From the NCBI GenBank assembly GCA_029762755.1, contig JARVGH010000007.1, positions 1 through 64,000 of the forward strand: a DNA stretch of 64,000 nucleotides. Direction: 5' to 3'. The translations under genes and the position numbers were made by a program. Each line of letters begins with the position of its first letter. Within the stretch, counting starts at the first letter, position 1. Positions 8,611 to 15,943 of this stretch are shown here, piece by piece. This DNA is from Candidatus Bathyarchaeum tardum (GTDB lineage: Archaea > Thermoproteota > Bathyarchaeia > Bathyarchaeales > Bathyarchaeaceae). The notes under the pieces were generated by a model that did no database searches, had not been told where the DNA came from, and worked only from the letters and a program-made list of their open reading frames with translations.

Positions 8611-8640
8611 AAGCCTTAAAGGCCTTAATTTTTTAGGCTT
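8611..8640. repeat. Inverted repeat in the 8475-8788 intergenic region
   Basis: AAGCCT (8611-8616) and AGGCTT (8635-8640) can pair around an AT-rich loop that itself contains CCTTAAAGG. It lies in the spacer between the divergent end-joining operon and the small ribbon-helix-helix gene, so it may act as a terminator-like or regulatory element. Downstream (about 8677-8792) a frameshifted protein-like piece ending QCKVKRE overlaps the next gene start by ATGA and may be a broken partner gene. Nothing else is evident in this spacer. Confidence 0.4.
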
Positions 8641-8788
8641 TTCCAGCATACTAGATTACCCTAGTGAAGGAACAAAAATGAAAACCAAAATGACACGTCA
8701 ATACAGAATTCACCGAGGTAAACCCTATTAAGGATATAGCTGAATATTTAGCAGGTAACATGACGATGCAATGTAAGGTGAAACGTGA

Positions 8789-8938
8789 ATGAAACTGGTA
8801 ACTGTTCTTCTTCCAGAAGCCTATTTGACGGGACTTGACGAACTAGTAAGATCAGGGATGTATCCAAGCCGAAGTGCAGCAATCAGAGCTGCAGTAAGAG
8901 ACATGCTCAAAAAGGAACTCTGGGGCAAACGGGAATAA
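8789..8938 (+). CDS. Ribbon-helix-helix DNA-binding protein
   Basis: A 49-residue CopG/CdrS-like repressor: a beta strand (KLVTVLLPEAYLTGLDELV), a turn, and the second helix SRSAAIRAAVRDMLKKEL. Such proteins act as dimers with the strand in the DNA major groove. The start is well supported by AAGGTG nine bases before ATG 8789. It resembles the short RHH regulators common next to archaeal cell-division and antitoxin genes. An upstream protein-like fragment in another frame overlaps its ATG by four bases, suggesting it was once the second gene of a pair. The target is unknown. Confidence 0.8.
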   Translation: MKLVTVLLPEAYLTGLDELVRSGMYPSRSAAIRAAVRDMLKKELWGKRE

Positions 8939-9089
8939 TCTAACAACATTTTCAGAATAATTTTTTTGTTAGATATTATTTTTTGATAGAAATTGCCTTC
9001 ATTAGCTTTCTTTGTTTTACGTTGCAACCAAACAAATACTGTTTCAACTGTAATTATTACAATGCATGAGGAAGTAGCAAGAGTTTCTT

Positions 9090-9190
9090 TTACCTAAACA
9101 GTTCTTCCTGAACGCATGCATCATCATCTTCCAAGTAAAAATCAATTGCCTCTTGGATATTGGAGCCTCTGCCTGATACCCAGCAAAAAA
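9090..9190 (-). pseudogene. Remnant resembling a HicB-type antitoxin
   Basis: A minus-strand frame ending at 9092-9090 reads FCWVSGRGSNIQEAIDFYLE and then DDDACVQEELFR. This resembles the HicB segment in which a G-x-[ST]-x-x-EA-x-x-x-x-x-EAI-x-x-YLE pattern follows the beta sheet. Upstream the frame is lost and no complete gene can be assembled. The call rests on a short match and its position among other toxin-antitoxin debris. The rest of 8939-9296 shows no gene. Confidence 0.35.
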
Positions 9191-9296
9191 CGTCTCCGAA
9201 ACTATATTATCCCCACAGGGTAAACACCAAGCAAAAATTTTTCCCTAAAAAATCTATTTAAATGAGTTACACACTGAAAATATCTGGTGACCTTTC

Positions 9297-9524
9297 TTGG
9301 GGCTTAAACTTCCAAAAACATTGACTGAAGAACTAAGTGACAAGGAATTAAAACTGTACCTAGCTCTTATGCTTTACAAAGAAAAGAAAACATCAATAAG
9401 CCAAGCAGCCAACCTCGCAGGGTTAACCCTTTCTGATTTCATATACGAACTAGGCAAACACAAAATCAGCTTTACAAACATAACTGAACAAGACCTTAAA
9501 GAAGAGTTAAGGCGAATAAAGTGA
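9297..9524 (+). CDS. UPF0175-like antitoxin
   Basis: A 75-residue helical protein (LPKTLTEELSDKELKLYLAL, then SISQAANLAGLTLSDFIYEL). The second block is the typical helix-turn-helix of UPF0175 antitoxins, in which AA-LAG-S-x-x-x-F is conserved. The start is a TTG at 9297, supported by GGTGA six bases upstream; there is no ATG in this frame. The stop overlaps the GTG start of the next gene (GTGA), a strong sign of translational coupling. It should bind and neutralise the PIN nuclease encoded next and repress the shared promoter, as is usual for type II modules. Confidence 0.85.
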   Translation: MGLKLPKTLTEELSDKELKLYLALMLYKEKKTSISQAANLAGLTLSDFIYELGKHKISFTNITEQDLKEELRRIK

Positions 9525-9991
9525 TTGTATCGGATGCAAGCCCCCTTATAGTCCTGCCCAAAACCAACAACCTTTCAATTTTAAAGAAACTATATGGTAA
9601 AATCGTCATTCCAAAAGCGGTAAAAAAAGAAATAACTGCAAAAGAAAACGAAAAGGCAATCTTCAACAAAATTGAATGGATTGAAGTCAGAACCATAAAA
9701 AATACTGGAGTGTTCGCCTTACTGGAGAAATTAGTAGATAAACGAGAAGCCGAAGCAATTGTCCTTGCTCAAGAACTGAAAACTACTCTACTTGTAGATG
9801 ATGCTAAAGCAAGAAAACACGCAAAACTGTTGAATATAAACATAATTGGCACCTTGGGATTACTAAAGATGGCAAAAAACCGCGGCTTAATTTCTTCAGC
9901 AAAAGAAGTCATAACGGACATGCTATCAAAAGGTTACTTCATCGAAGATGAACTCATAAGCCTCCTCCTAAAAGATCTTGGAGAGAGATAA
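9521..9991 (+). CDS. PIN-domain toxin (DUF3368 family)
   Basis: A 156-residue PIN-fold ribonuclease toxin. The first catalytic aspartate is in MIVSDASPLIVLPKTN (Asp5), the middle acidic residues are in VDKREAEAIVLAQEL, and the third acidic site is in LLVDDAKARKHAK (Asp93/94). The tail IGTLGLLKMAKNRGLISSAK is the hallmark of the DUF3368 subgroup. It starts with GTG 9521, overlapping the antitoxin stop. PIN toxins cleave RNA, often tRNA or mRNA, in a metal-dependent manner. All catalytic positions are present, so the module looks intact, unlike the decayed systems on both sides. Confidence 0.9.
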   Translation: MIVSDASPLIVLPKTNNLSILKKLYGKIVIPKAVKKEITAKENEKAIFNKIEWIEVRTIKNTGVFALLEKLVDKREAEAIVLAQELKTTLLVDDAKARKHAKLLNINIIGTLGLLKMAKNRGLISSAKEVITDMLSKGYFIEDELISLLLKDLGER

Positions 9992-10018
9992 TTTTAATCC
10001 AAAAGTAACCGAATCAAA

Positions 10019-10302
10019 TTAATTACATTTTTTACAGGATTGTTTTCCAAAGAAAACATCTAGTTTAACTCCAAAATATGCATGGATCAATTTATCTCTC
10101 ATTACTGACATCTCGTTCCAAGGCAAGTTGGAGTAATCTTTTCTTACCTTATTTGGAACGTTTTTACTGCTTCACCAATAATTTCAAAATTTTTAACTAC
10201 GGTATCAACGGTTTTTTATCATTAACAAACCCCTTATGTGTAATATTCTATGCGATTAATGGCTTCAATCATATTTTCAAGGTAGACACGAAAATCTCTC
10301 AC
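10019..10302 (-). pseudogene. Decayed HepT-like (HEPN) ribonuclease toxin
   Basis: Minus-strand pieces in shifting frames spell a HepT/DUF86 protein. It starts with a GTG at 10302 (RDFRVYLENMIEAINRIEYY, then a stop). The next pieces are VKNFEIIGEAVKTFQIR and finally NLPWNEMSVMRDKLIHAYFG followed by VKLDVFFG. The RDKLIHAYFGV block is the HEPN R-x4-6-H active site with its usual surroundings. At least two frameshifts and several stops make it non-functional. Its start overlaps the stop of the MntA remnant, as in intact MntA-HepT modules. The plus-strand frame at 10078-10443 is only its antisense shadow. Confidence 0.75.
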
Positions 10303-10480
10303 ATGTATACAGCTTCACTTAAAATTCTCTCCTCTAAACGAAGCTTTAGAGCACCCTTCATAACCAGGTCAACTTTAACTTCTAAAAGATCATTAAATAA
10401 TTCTCTATGTCTCTTGCTTCTTCAGCGTAAGACAGTTTGCTAATATCAGATACGAACAGGGTGAACGCATCTGAAAAATT
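10299..10480 (-). pseudogene. Decayed MntA-like nucleotidyltransferase antitoxin
   Basis: The last 25 codons before the stop at 10301-10299 read DLLEVKVDLVMKGALKLRLE then ERILSEAVYM, matching the C-terminus of MNT-type nucleotidyltransferases, where VDLV and ERI-x-EAV are conserved. Upstream fragments (SDISKLSYAEEARDIENYL) sit in a different frame and stop early. The catalytic GSxARG motif was not found, so the N-terminal half is lost or too degraded to see. With the adjacent HepT remnant this is a dead MntA-HepT toxin-antitoxin module. Confidence 0.65.
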
Positions 10481-10582
10481 TCACTTATTAGATTATTATG
10501 TGCATCAAGAAAGTGTAAATTGTTTAGTGTTTTGTTTTGTTTTCGGTTTTTGACCTTTTGTTTTAAATTTGTGTTTGTTGTT

Positions 10583-11887
10583 ATGTTTCGGGCGGAGCTG
10601 TCAAATTTGAAGCTAATTTACATCGTTATTGACGGAATGGGTGACCTTCCTATAGCTGAACTTGGGGGTAAAACTACTTTGGAAGCTGCACAAACTCCTT
10701 TCATGGATTCCCTTGCGAAAAATGGGCAAACTGGTTTGATGTACACAGTAGGCAAAGGCTTAGCGCCCGAAAGTGATGTTGCTGTTGTTTCTATTTTGGG
10801 TTATGATCCTTTCAAGTATCCTATGAGCCGAGGGGTTCTTGAAGCAGTTGGGTCCCAGATGAATATGGAAAATGGTGATTTGGCTCTTCGTTGTAATTTT
10901 GGTACGATAGCAGATGATAATAGTTCCATTGTTGACCGCAGGGCTGGTCGAGATTTAACTCAACAAGAAGCTGATGAGTTAGCTGAAGCATTAAATAACG
11001 AAGTAAAGCTAGAGTCACATCCTGCGAGTTTTGAAATTAAAAGCACTGCGGTTCATCGGGCAACTTTGATTTTTAAACGCAAAGACGGAAAGCTTTCAGG
11101 GAACATCGATAATACTGACCCTGCCTACAAACGGGTTAACGGAGCCGGGGTAGCTGATTTAGATGCCAAAATGGTTTTGAAGTCATGTGTTCCTTTTGAT
11201 GACACTGAGGAAGCAAAAGTTGCTGCAGATTTGGTTAATGAGTTTACTCGCAAAGCAATTGTTGTTTTGAATAACCATGAAGTAAACAAAAAAAGGGTAA
11301 AGCAAGGAAAACTCAAAGCTAACGTTATCCTAGGCAGAAACGCTGGAAGCATTATTCCAGAATTTCCTGCCCTTTGTGATCGTTACGATTTGGGTTTTGT
11401 TTGCTTAGCAGACATGAACGTGGAGCGTGGAATCGCTGCCCTAGCAGGAATGGGTGTAGTTGATATTCCGTTGCCTTCTGATGATTTAGCAAGGGATTGC
11501 GAGTTCAGGTTGAAAAAACTTTTTGAAGTCTTGCCAGATTACGACGTTTTTTACATTCACATCAAAGGTCCCGACGTGCCCGGTCATGACGGGGATTGTA
11601 AACAAAAAGCTGAATCGATTTCTATTATTGACGAGCATTTTATTGGGGGGTTGCTCAAAAAAATTGATTTAGACGAGTATGTCCTTTGCGTTACAGCTGA
11701 TCATTCAACTCCCTGTGAATTAATGTCCCACAGTGACGATCCTGTGCCTGTTCTTGTTTCGGGAAACAACGTGAAAGCTGACAAGGTTCAACGGTTTTCT
11801 GAAACAGAATGCAAAAATGGAGAGCTAGGTGTCCTAACAAAAGGAACCCAGTTGTTGCCTAAACTAATTGAATTCCTGAAAAACTAG
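10583..11887 (+). CDS. apgM: 2,3-bisphosphoglycerate-independent phosphoglycerate mutase (archaeal type)
   Basis: Interconverts 3- and 2-phosphoglycerate in glycolysis and gluconeogenesis. It belongs to the alkaline-phosphatase superfamily with a two-metal site: IYIVIDGMGDLPIAELGGKT carries the first metal-binding Asp, GLAPESDVAVVSILGYDP the phospho-acceptor Ser, and VFYIHIKGPDVPGHDGD with CVTADHSTPCELMSHSDDPV the remaining metal ligands. At about 434 residues the length is right. The frame is open 21 codons further upstream, but that stretch is a low-complexity Phe/Val run with no family similarity, so I start at ATG 10583. No Shine-Dalgarno sequence is seen, suggesting a leaderless mRNA. 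Confidence 0.96.
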   Translation: MFRAELSNLKLIYIVIDGMGDLPIAELGGKTTLEAAQTPFMDSLAKNGQTGLMYTVGKGLAPESDVAVVSILGYDPFKYPMSRGVLEAVGSQMNMENGDLALRCNFGTIADDNSSIVDRRAGRDLTQQEADELAEALNNEVKLESHPASFEIKSTAVHRATLIFKRKDGKLSGNIDNTDPAYKRVNGAGVADLDAKMVLKSCVPFDDTEEAKVAADLVNEFTRKAIVVLNNHEVNKKRVKQGKLKANVILGRNAGSIIPEFPALCDRYDLGFVCLADMNVERGIAALAGMGVVDIPLPSDDLARDCEFRLKKLFEVLPDYDVFYIHIKGPDVPGHDGDCKQKAESISIIDEHFIGGLLKKIDLDEYVLCVTADHSTPCELMSHSDDPVPVLVSGNNVKADKVQRFSETECKNGELGVLTKGTQLLPKLIEFLKN

Positions 11888-12001
11888 GAACAAAAGTCAA
11901 AATTGGATATAGTCCATGGAGATACTAACCTAATTTTAGGCTGTAATCCAAGCACGGGTAGGGCATCTAAAAGAATAGATTCTTAAAGGTGAGGTGCAGT
12001 T

Positions 12002-12283
12002 TCACCCGAATTTCTTGAGCACTTGCCTTCCAAGGTCGGTTATTTCAACAGCGTAGAAATCATAAGGTCCAAATTTTTTTTCCGGATAAGGATTATCAAT
12101 GAGCTTAGATTGTGACAGGTGCCGCACTGCGTCATTTAGACCTCTAGGCATCAAACTCGTCTTTTTATGTAACATGTCCACGGTCACAATTACACCTTTC
12201 TCAAATTCAGATAAAGCCGCAAGAACTTTTCTAGAATTTGAGTCAGTAATGTCCCAATCGTCTTGTACAAAATCTTCAACCAT
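12002..12283 (-). CDS. Small winged-helix DNA-binding protein
   Basis: A 93-residue protein predicted as a single winged helix. An N-terminal acidic lead (VEDFVQDDWDITDSNSRKVL) is followed by a helix-turn-helix region (EKGVIVTVDMLHKKTSLMPR, then GLNDAVRHLSQSKLI) and a wing ending in VEITDLGRQVLKKFG. The last block is the usual end of archaeal MarR/HxlR-like single-domain regulators. No ligand domain is present. The start is ATG 12283. The neighbouring downstream region is gene debris, so no target is suggested by context. Confidence 0.75.
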   Translation of the reverse strand: MVEDFVQDDWDITDSNSRKVLAALSEFEKGVIVTVDMLHKKTSLMPRGLNDAVRHLSQSKLIDNPYPEKKFGPYDFYAVEITDLGRQVLKKFG

Positions 12284-12516
12284 AAAAACCCCTACCTTAA
12301 CTACTACAGTCTATGCATAAAAACCATTTGTGTATTAACATGGTTCCGATATTATATGTTGAAATGTCCCGCAGGCATGTTATCATTTCACGATAAAAAA
12401 TATCGTAAGTTTGAGTATTAGAATAAAGTATTTGCATTCAATTCCTCACGTGTTAATTGATACAAATTGTGTTTGTTCCAGTTGGATTTGCATAACAATT
12501 TCCTTTGCTTTTTTCT

Positions 12517-13244
12517 TCACCCCTTTGTCAATGATTTTACTGCTTTGCTGTAATCTATCACATGTGGAATAACCTTGTCATCTCTTAGAACCCTAGCTTT
12601 TTGTTTGATGAGCTTGGCATATTTGGCGTCTAACTCCACAAGCCTATTTTCGGTTTCTCGTCAATTCGCGTAATCAGCAAGCAAACTCTTGTATGTCTTA
12701 ATTTCAGAAATCATTGATTGGAGACTTTGAACCTCAGCGATTTCTAGTCCAGGTTCATCAAGAGCCAGTATTATTTTGGCAAGGCTTTCAAAAATCTTCA
12801 CACTGGACAGCCCAGGGGCATGTCATTTGTTGTTGTTGGGGGGTAGGGGGGGTCAACAACAACATTTGAGCAGCCTTCTCTGAAAGGTACGTTGGTCCAG
12901 ATGATTGTGGGTTTTTGCATGTCTCCATTCCAGTAGGATAATCAGTATCAACACCAACTAGAATAGAGTGTTCCTTATTACAGGGAGTTCGATTTGATTG
13001 CATAATATTCAGTCAAAATTGCGTTAACATTCTCAAAATCTAAGAAAGGAAGCATTACATCCTTGACGTATGCCGCTTGTGCACTACGAACAGTTGGACC
13101 AAGAAAAATAGGATAAAGAAAAGCATTCCAAACATGAGCATCACTTTTCGCTAGCTCGTCCAAGTGCCATTTTTGAAGTACCAACGATGTGAGATCTGCA
13201 AAACCATCTGGTAACAAACAAATCCCCAGATTGTTATAACTTTC
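12517..13244 (-). pseudogene. Frameshifted gene of unknown family
   Basis: A decayed protein can be followed across three frames. The pieces in order are LPDGFADLTSLVLQKWHLDE with WNAFLYPIFLGPTVRSAQAA and LPFLDFENVNAIL; then ILVGVDTDYPTGMETCKNPQ with SSGPTYLSEKAAQMLL; then KIFESLAKIILALDEPGLEI and RVLRDDKVIPHVIDYSKAVK, ending at 12519-12517. A G/C-rich low-complexity patch sits at the second frameshift (about 12830-12855), and one in-frame stop lies near 12660. The intact ancestor would have had 230 or more residues. I do not recognise the family. The gene also lacks its N-terminus, since a stop precedes 13244. Confidence 0.6.
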
Positions 13245-13350
13245 TTAAAATTAAACTTTTATTGATTGAAATAATTTCACAAGCCATAAATGTTTAAAGA
13301 TAATGTAATAATCGAAAATATTTTTAATTTCAGATTTACAACCAAAAAGG

Positions 13351-13390
13351 TGGATTCGTGGGAGATTTCTCCAAATTTAGGAGCAATCCA
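13351..13390. repeat. Imperfect 40-bp repeat, copy 1 (possible att-like site)
   Basis: TGGATTCGTGGGAGATTTCT followed by CCAAATTTAGGAGCAATCCA. It shares about three quarters of its bases with the copy at 14410-14448, in the same orientation. Each copy begins TGGATT and ends AATCCA, so the ends can pair, and this copy contains the hairpin GGAGA-TT-TCTCC. It overlaps the 3' end of the integrase remnant, the usual place for an attachment site. Confidence 0.45.
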
Positions 13391-13725
13391 TGCCAGACCC
13401 CGACCCCTCCGAGATGGACGATGACCCTAGATATGATAAAGTTCTTTTTTTGAAGATTTTACTGCCATCGTCGTATTCGCCTGTGACAAATTTGAAGTCA
13501 AGTTCTATTAATTCAACTGCTTCTTTAGAGGTGTTAGCAATGTTTCGGATGAATCCTTCTTTTTGAGGATGTTCTAAAAATTGAATGTATTCTGTAAGTA
13601 GTCATTGGGTTTCTTTGTCCAAGCATATTTTGAACATAAATTGTGTCTTTGACGGAATTGGGGTTGTTTAGGGTTGCACCTTTTTTACGAAGAGTTTGAG
13701 CAGGTAAGTGTAAGTTTTTTTTGTT
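13377..13725 (-). pseudogene. Remnant of a tyrosine recombinase (integrase) C-terminus
   Basis: Two minus-strand frames give the end of an archaeal integrase. The upstream piece reads KDTIYVQNMLGQRNPMTTYR, corresponding to the conserved LGHxxxxxTxxY block but with Gln replacing His. After a frameshift the second piece reads EYIQFLEHPQKEGFIRNIAN, then TSKEAVELIELDFKFVTGEY and SKIFKKR, ending at 13379-13377. The later block (A-x-T-x-EEA-x-x-LIE-x-GF-x-YV) is typical of archaeal integrases. The rest of the gene is missing. The surrounding 13.3-14.45 kb may be the scar of an integrated element. Confidence 0.65.
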
Positions 13726-13871
13726 GATTCAGCAGATCCGTTTCTTTTTAAATTCCAGAAATATTCTCATGTTTTCTGTAAAGTTCATTGTCGTCAATTG
13801 TGCTCTCCCCTGAGCTTTTCTAGTGACGTATAGCAAAAAATATGAAAGATTGAACATCTGAACTTGTTATA

Positions 13872-14045
13872 TCATTCTTTTTTTTCCATTAGGGCTATTA
13901 TTATGGCTACGATTCCGATGATGATTTTTAAAATTGCGTGCCAATCTGGCTCGGTTGCCATGTCTGAAACTCCGGGTAATCCTGCAATTCCCATTATCGC
14001 CAGCAAAGCTCCTACAATAATTAAAGTAATTTTACAATATTGCAT
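13872..14045 (-). CDS. Small two-helix membrane protein (57 residues)
   Basis: A microprotein with a very strong Shine-Dalgarno sequence (GGAGGTGA) five bases before ATG 14045. Two hydrophobic helices are seen: ITLIIVGALLAIMGIAGLPG and AILKIIIGIVAIIIALMEKK, joined by a short polar loop (SDMATEPDWH). The C-terminal EKKE suggests a cytoplasmic end. It looks like a membrane hairpin peptide such as a small regulator, a pore-former or a toxin; the sequence does not decide. It lies between the integrase remnant and a zinc-ribbon microprotein on the opposite strand, inside the putative relict element. Confidence 0.65.
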   Translation of the reverse strand: MQYCKITLIIVGALLAIMGIAGLPGVSDMATEPDWHAILKIIIGIVAIIIALMEKKE

Positions 14046-14192
14046 TACTTCACCTCCTTAAAATTGTATATTATTTTTATTTCGCGTTATATGCTTTTAA
14101 CATTTTTTATATATTTCATCATATTATCGTAAACTTTTTTTAGGCAAGTGACACTATTTAATTAGGGGATTTTTAGGGGGAGGTGGAATATT

Positions 14193-14291
14193 TTGAAATG
14201 TGGACTTTGTAAAAAGGAAGTCAAAAAACAACCAATGATAACGGCTGACGGAAAATGCTCTGAATGTGGAGCGAAACTAAAAGCAGCATAA
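14193..14291 (+). CDS. 32-residue zinc-ribbon microprotein
   Basis: A short frame with a clear GGGGGAGGTGG Shine-Dalgarno sequence before a TTG start at 14193. It reads KCGLCKKEVKKQPMITADGK then CSECGAKLKAA, with two CxxC knuckles spaced as in a zinc ribbon. It is followed 24 bases later by a strong hairpin terminator, so it is probably expressed as its own short transcript. Function is unknown; nucleic-acid or protein binding is the usual role of such ribbons. Confidence 0.7.
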   Translation: MKCGLCKKEVKKQPMITADGKCSECGAKLKAA

Positions 14292-14315
14292 CAAAATAAA
14301 GCTACTAACTTTTTA

Positions 14316-14330
14316 GCCCCCATTGGGGGC
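14316..14330 (+). terminator. Hairpin terminator after the zinc-ribbon gene
   Basis: GCCCCC-ATT-GGGGGC forms a perfect six-base-pair GC stem with a three-base loop, followed within ten bases by a run of seven T and further T-rich sequence. It is the strongest terminator-like structure in the window and would stop transcription from 14193. Confidence 0.75.
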
Positions 14331-14409
14331 AAATCATATTTTTTTAATTAATTAATTTTTCATGCTTTTCTTAAGTTGTGTTTTTAAAAAAGTTAAAAAT
14401 AGAAAAAGT

Positions 14410-14448
14410 GGATTTGTGGGAGATATCACAATATGGGTGACAATCCAA
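14410..14448. repeat. Imperfect 40-bp repeat, copy 2
   Basis: TGGATTTGTGGGAGATATCA followed by CAATATGGGTGACAATCCA, the same-orientation partner of 13351-13390. Here TGTG and CACA can form the inner stem instead of GGAGA and TCTCC, so pairing is conserved while sequence differs. It lies 15 bases beyond the 3' end of the radical SAM gene and about 1.06 kb from copy 1. Confidence 0.45.
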
Positions 14449-14462
14449 AGAAGACGGGCATA

Positions 14463-15068
14463 TTATCGTGCTCTAAATTTGACGCCGATTTTTTGTGCCA
14501 TTTCTTTGACCTTTGTCACTTCCAATTCAGGAACAGTTACAGCAGTTGCTTCAGTTTCCATGACGTGTTTAGCTTTTTTGATAAACTCCAGAACACTTTC
14601 ATATGCGCCATCCAACACGGGTTTGCAGATTAGATTGTAAGTTTGTTCATCGGGAGCATTCAAACTAACATTAATTTTGTCTACCCCTGCAGCCTTCAAT
14701 TCAGCTACTACGTCTCTTCCTTTGTTTAACAAGTAGCCTTGACCATTGGTGTTAACTCTAACTATGGTTGGTTGGTTCATTTTTATCCACTTCGTTACTT
14801 CCAAAACAAGATCCAATCGTTCTAAAGGTTCACCAAACCCACAGAAAACGATTTCATCCCAGTTTTTTGTAGGTAAAACTTTTTGCAATTCTTCAATAAT
14901 TTCTTTTGCCGTTGGCTCTTTTTGTAATTTTAGTTTAAAGCCGTCAAGTCCGTCCTTAAATTTTCTTACACAGAAAATGCAGTTATTAGAGCATCTGTTA
15001 GTTACGTTCAAATACACGCTATTGCCAAGCCAATAAACGATGCTTGGTCTACCATCAGAATCAGTCAT
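14463..15068 (-). CDS. Radical SAM protein, TatD-linked family
   Basis: A short radical SAM enzyme. NVTNRCSNNCIFCVRKFKDG carries the CxxxCxxC cluster that binds the [4Fe-4S] centre and S-adenosylmethionine. VFCGFGEPLERLDLVLEV is the GGE-type SAM-binding strand, and VRVNTNGQG and INVSLNAPDEQTYNLICKP continue the partial TIM barrel. At 201 residues, ending in GVKFRAR, it is the usual length of the TatD-associated radical SAM group rather than a truncation. The substrate is unknown. No tatD gene is adjacent here. The start ATG at 15068 gives MTDSDGRPSIVYWLGNSVYL, which leads directly into the barrel. Confidence 0.9.
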   Translation of the reverse strand: MTDSDGRPSIVYWLGNSVYLNVTNRCSNNCIFCVRKFKDGLDGFKLKLQKEPTAKEIIEELQKVLPTKNWDEIVFCGFGEPLERLDLVLEVTKWIKMNQPTIVRVNTNGQGYLLNKGRDVVAELKAAGVDKINVSLNAPDEQTYNLICKPVLDGAYESVLEFIKKAKHVMETEATAVTVPELEVTKVKEMAQKIGVKFRAR

Positions 15069-15391
15069 TTACTTAGTATATATTTTGGGGCTTCTTGAAT
15101 TTTTTCATTTGTTAACTCTAGTCAGTTTTTAGACGGAAGCTATTTCAAAATAAACTTTAACGAAAACTCTTTGTTATGACTCGGGTCCAACAAAACTATA
15201 TCCAAACAATCCTAAGAAAACTAAAACTATGATTGTTAACGATAATTAATAATACTCAATTATGAAAACAATAAAGAATTTGTTTGGGATTAGAACATAA
15301 TTTTAACCAGATAATGAAACAAATATTATATTCATAAAATAATCAATCTAATCTGGGTTATTCGAAACAGGTTCTGGAGTCAAATAATCAA

Positions 15392-15943
15392 ATGGTTCAA
15401 CTCGATCTGCCTTTATGGGGACAACCTCAAAGACGAAATCAATGTGTTCCAACATGTCTGAAGATGATTTTAGAATATCTTAGAAAAAAATACGGCGATT
15501 CAATTCCTAGGCTTTCGATAAAAAAAATTTGTAAAATTGTGGATACACAAATAGATGGCACAATTCCAAAAAATGTGGAAAGAATCAATTCGTATCTCTG
15601 TAATGGAAACCCAAATGTAGAATTTAAGTCATATATTTTGGGTGATTTTAAGATAATAAAAAAGGAAATACTGGAAAATAACCTTCCAGTAATAGTTTGG
15701 ATAAACTCCGCTGATCCCCCAGACAAAGTATGGCATACTGTTGTGGTGACTGGGTTCGACCCAGAAACAAATATCGTAACATATAACGACCCTTTAGATA
15801 GAAGTGAAAAACATGAAGAAGTAGGAGTTTTTAGCAGCAAATGGGGTTTTGAAAGCAGAATGGTTAAAGTAAAAGTTTTTAAAACAAAGCAAAGACAGAT
15901 ACCAGAGTGGACATCAAACAATAACGAAGGAGAGATTGATTAA
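15392..15943 (+). CDS. C39-like papain-fold cysteine peptidase
   Basis: A 183-residue protein with the layout of the peptidase C39-like family. QRRNQCVPTCLKMILEYLRK contains the catalytic Cys18 in place of the usual CGP, KVWHTVVVTGFDPETN contains His115, and YNDPL contains Asp133. A helix-rich region with further cysteines lies between. There is no signal peptide, so it should act in the cytoplasm. Stand-alone C39-like proteins may be peptidases, deamidases or transglutaminase-like enzymes. Its stop overlaps the ATG of the next gene (TAATG), so the two are coupled and probably work together. The ATG at 15392 is the natural start, preceded by an AT-rich promoter region (15069-15391) with no other gene. 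Confidence 0.8.
   Translation: MVQLDLPLWGQPQRRNQCVPTCLKMILEYLRKKYGDSIPRLSIKKICKIVDTQIDGTIPKNVERINSYLCNGNPNVEFKSYILGDFKIIKKEILENNLPVIVWINSADPPDKVWHTVVVTGFDPETNIVTYNDPLDRSEKHEEVGVFSSKWGFESRMVKVKVFKTKQRQIPEWTSNNNEGEID

Noticed and set aside
10078-10443. Open frame of 121 codons on the plus strand
   Set aside because: It is antisense to the HepT/MntA remnants, has an odd Ser/Phe/Asn-rich composition and no ribosome site.
13380-13440. GC-rich stretch that might be part of a tRNA at an integration site
   Set aside because: No acceptor, D, anticodon and T arms could be folded; it reads instead as the tail of the integrase remnant.
14362-14640. Plus-strand frames over the end of the radical SAM gene
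   Set aside because: They are antisense to the well-supported radical SAM protein.
15170-15260. Hydrophobic minus-strand frame (TIIVLVFLGLFGYSFVGPES)
   Set aside because: Only about 23 codons, no start codon and a stop just upstream; at most a gene tail remnant.
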